From: CAITZA01 sp937915285
GTDB taxonomy: Bacteria > Desulfobacterota > Desulfomonilia > Desulfomonilales > Desulfomonilaceae
DNA length: 15,955 nucleotides
Assembly: GCA_036821825.1 (NCBI GenBank)
Contig: DAISIV010000064.1
Span: 1 to 15,955, forward strand
Reading direction: 5' to 3'
A program made the translations under genes and the position numbers. Positions 15,042-15,955 of the stretch are shown piece by piece; within the stretch, counting starts at the first letter, position 1, and each line of letters begins with the position of its first letter. Below the pieces are notes generated by a model. The model saw nothing but the letters and a program-made list of their open reading frames with translations. It was not told where the DNA came from and made no database searches.

Positions 15042-15935
15042 CTAAAATTCCGATGGCGCTATCGCCTCTAACACTCTTAGCCGTGCCGAGCGTGCTCTAG
15101 GATTAGCCCGCGCCTCTTCGTTCGTAGGCCGGATCGGCTTTGGTGTTACAACCCTCCATTTAGGGCCTTCTTTGGCCAGGGTTCTGAAAGCCACTTTTAC
15201 CAGCCTGTCTTCAAGGGAATGGTACGAAACAATGCATAATCTTGCCCCGACATTCAGCATGTGGGGTAAACTTGCCAGCGCAGTCTCCAGATTATCCAGT
15301 TCCCTGTTGACCGCTATCCTCAAGGCCTGGAATGTCCTTGTTGCAGGGTGGATCTTGCCCCTGCGTCCCGGAATGGCCTTTGCCACAAGATCAGCCAGCT
15401 CAGTGGCGCTATTTAAAGTCCCCTTTCTCATGGCCTCCACAATTGACCTGGCTATGCGAGACGAAAACCTTTCCTCGCCGTATTCACGTATAATTCGATC
15501 GATTTCAGGCGCTTTCATGGTTCTTAATAGTTCCAGAAGCGTCTTTCCTGATTCCCTGTCAAAACGCATGTCCAATGGTCCATCAAACCTGAAACTAAAT
15601 CCCCTTTCGGGGTCTTCAAGCTGATTGGTTGAGAGCCCCAGATCCAGGGTAATGCCATCTAACAGTGTTACTCCAAGTTCCTCAAGACTTGCTCTTGCCT
15701 CATGGAATCCTGCATGAACAGGCCTGAACCTGGCGCCATACTCGATCAGGCGCAACGAAGTCCGCTCAATAGCAGAGCGGTCCAGGTCAAACGAGTAAAC
15801 GGTTCCTGTTGGTGATGATTTATCCAGTAAAGCCTTGGAGTAACCACCAAAGCCTAAGGTTCCGTCCATGTATGTCCCACCGTCCCTCGGGTCGATAAAA
15901 CCGATAACTTCCTCTAGAAGCGCTGGAACGTGCAA
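15042..15935 (-). CDS. rsmH: 16S rRNA (cytosine-1402-N4)-methyltransferase RsmH (MraW)
   Basis: RsmH uses S-adenosylmethionine to methylate N4 of C1402 in the decoding centre of 16S rRNA, and is usually an early gene of dcw clusters. The 297-residue frame contains the SAM loop DGTLGFGGYS (24-33), DLGLSTNQL (98-106), ERGFSFRFDGPLDMR (110-124), FQALRIAVNREL (202-213), SYHSLEDR (237-244) and an arginine-rich C-terminal segment NPRARSARLR (278-287). The start is probably TTG at 15935, with GGAG 7 nt upstream; residues HVPALLEEV follow at once, as expected near the family's N terminus. The frame stays open to the window edge, so a start outside the window is possible and a few N-terminal residues could be missing. 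Confidence 0.96.
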   Translation of the reverse strand: MHVPALLEEVIGFIDPRDGGTYMDGTLGFGGYSKALLDKSSPTGTVYSFDLDRSAIERTSLRLIEYGARFRPVHAGFHEARASLEELGVTLLDGITLDLGLSTNQLEDPERGFSFRFDGPLDMRFDRESGKTLLELLRTMKAPEIDRIIREYGEERFSSRIARSIVEAMRKGTLNSATELADLVAKAIPGRRGKIHPATRTFQALRIAVNRELDNLETALASLPHMLNVGARLCIVSYHSLEDRLVKVAFRTLAKEGPKWRVVTPKPIRPTNEEARANPRARSARLRVLEAIAPSEF

Positions 15936-15955
15936 AATTTGACTCCATGAACCCT

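Noticed and set aside
15172..15624. Plus-strand open frame of 150 codons antisense to rsmH
   Set aside because: It is a shadow of rsmH with no motif and no ribosome site.

Overview
The window is an almost complete division and cell wall (dcw) cluster, read entirely from the minus strand. In transcription order, from high to low coordinates, it holds rsmH (mraW), ftsL, ftsI, murE, murF, mraY, a small unknown ORF, ftsW, murG, murC, murB, ftsQ, ftsA and ftsZ. A rho-independent terminator follows ftsZ, and a separately promoted tRNA-Arg(CCU) gene lies beyond it on the same strand. mraZ, which usually precedes rsmH, would lie just beyond the right edge.

The organism is a Gram-negative-type bacterium. 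MurE carries the DNPR motif for meso-diaminopimelate. The gene order with murB between murC and ftsQ and without ddl, the roughly 50% GC content, and a division transpeptidase ending in a PASTA domain all fit a deltaproteobacterial (Desulfobacterota) lineage. That placement is inference; no taxonomic marker was searched.

Layout: 14-89 tRNA-Arg with encoded CCA; 90-397 intergenic, with a tRNA promoter, a 14-bp perfect palindrome and the ftsZ terminator; 398-3743 ftsZ, ftsA, ftsQ (Z-ring and divisome link); 3740-7267 murB, murC, murG (cytoplasmic precursor steps and lipid II formation); 7255-8424 ftsW (septal glycan polymerase); 8446-8643 cysteine-rich small ORF where murD normally sits; 8662-12709 mraY, murF, murE; 12706-15025 ftsI, ftsL; 15042-15935 rsmH.

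The genes form one tightly packed unit with 3-76 bp gaps or 4-13 bp overlaps, so they are probably co-transcribed and often translationally coupled. Together they encode UDP-MurNAc formation (MurB), peptide addition (MurC, MurE, MurF), lipid I and lipid II synthesis (MraY, MurG), septal polymerisation and cross-linking (FtsW, FtsI), and the divisome scaffold (FtsL, FtsQ, FtsA, FtsZ).

Four features stand out in this otherwise conserved locus. No murD is present, and a 65-codon ORF with a good ribosome binding site and two CX6C motifs fills its place. FtsZ carries a second copy-like version of its C-terminal partner-binding peptide in the linker. Four genes appear to start with TTG and one with GTG, three of them in TTGA/GTGA stop-start overlaps. 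FtsI ends in a PASTA domain.
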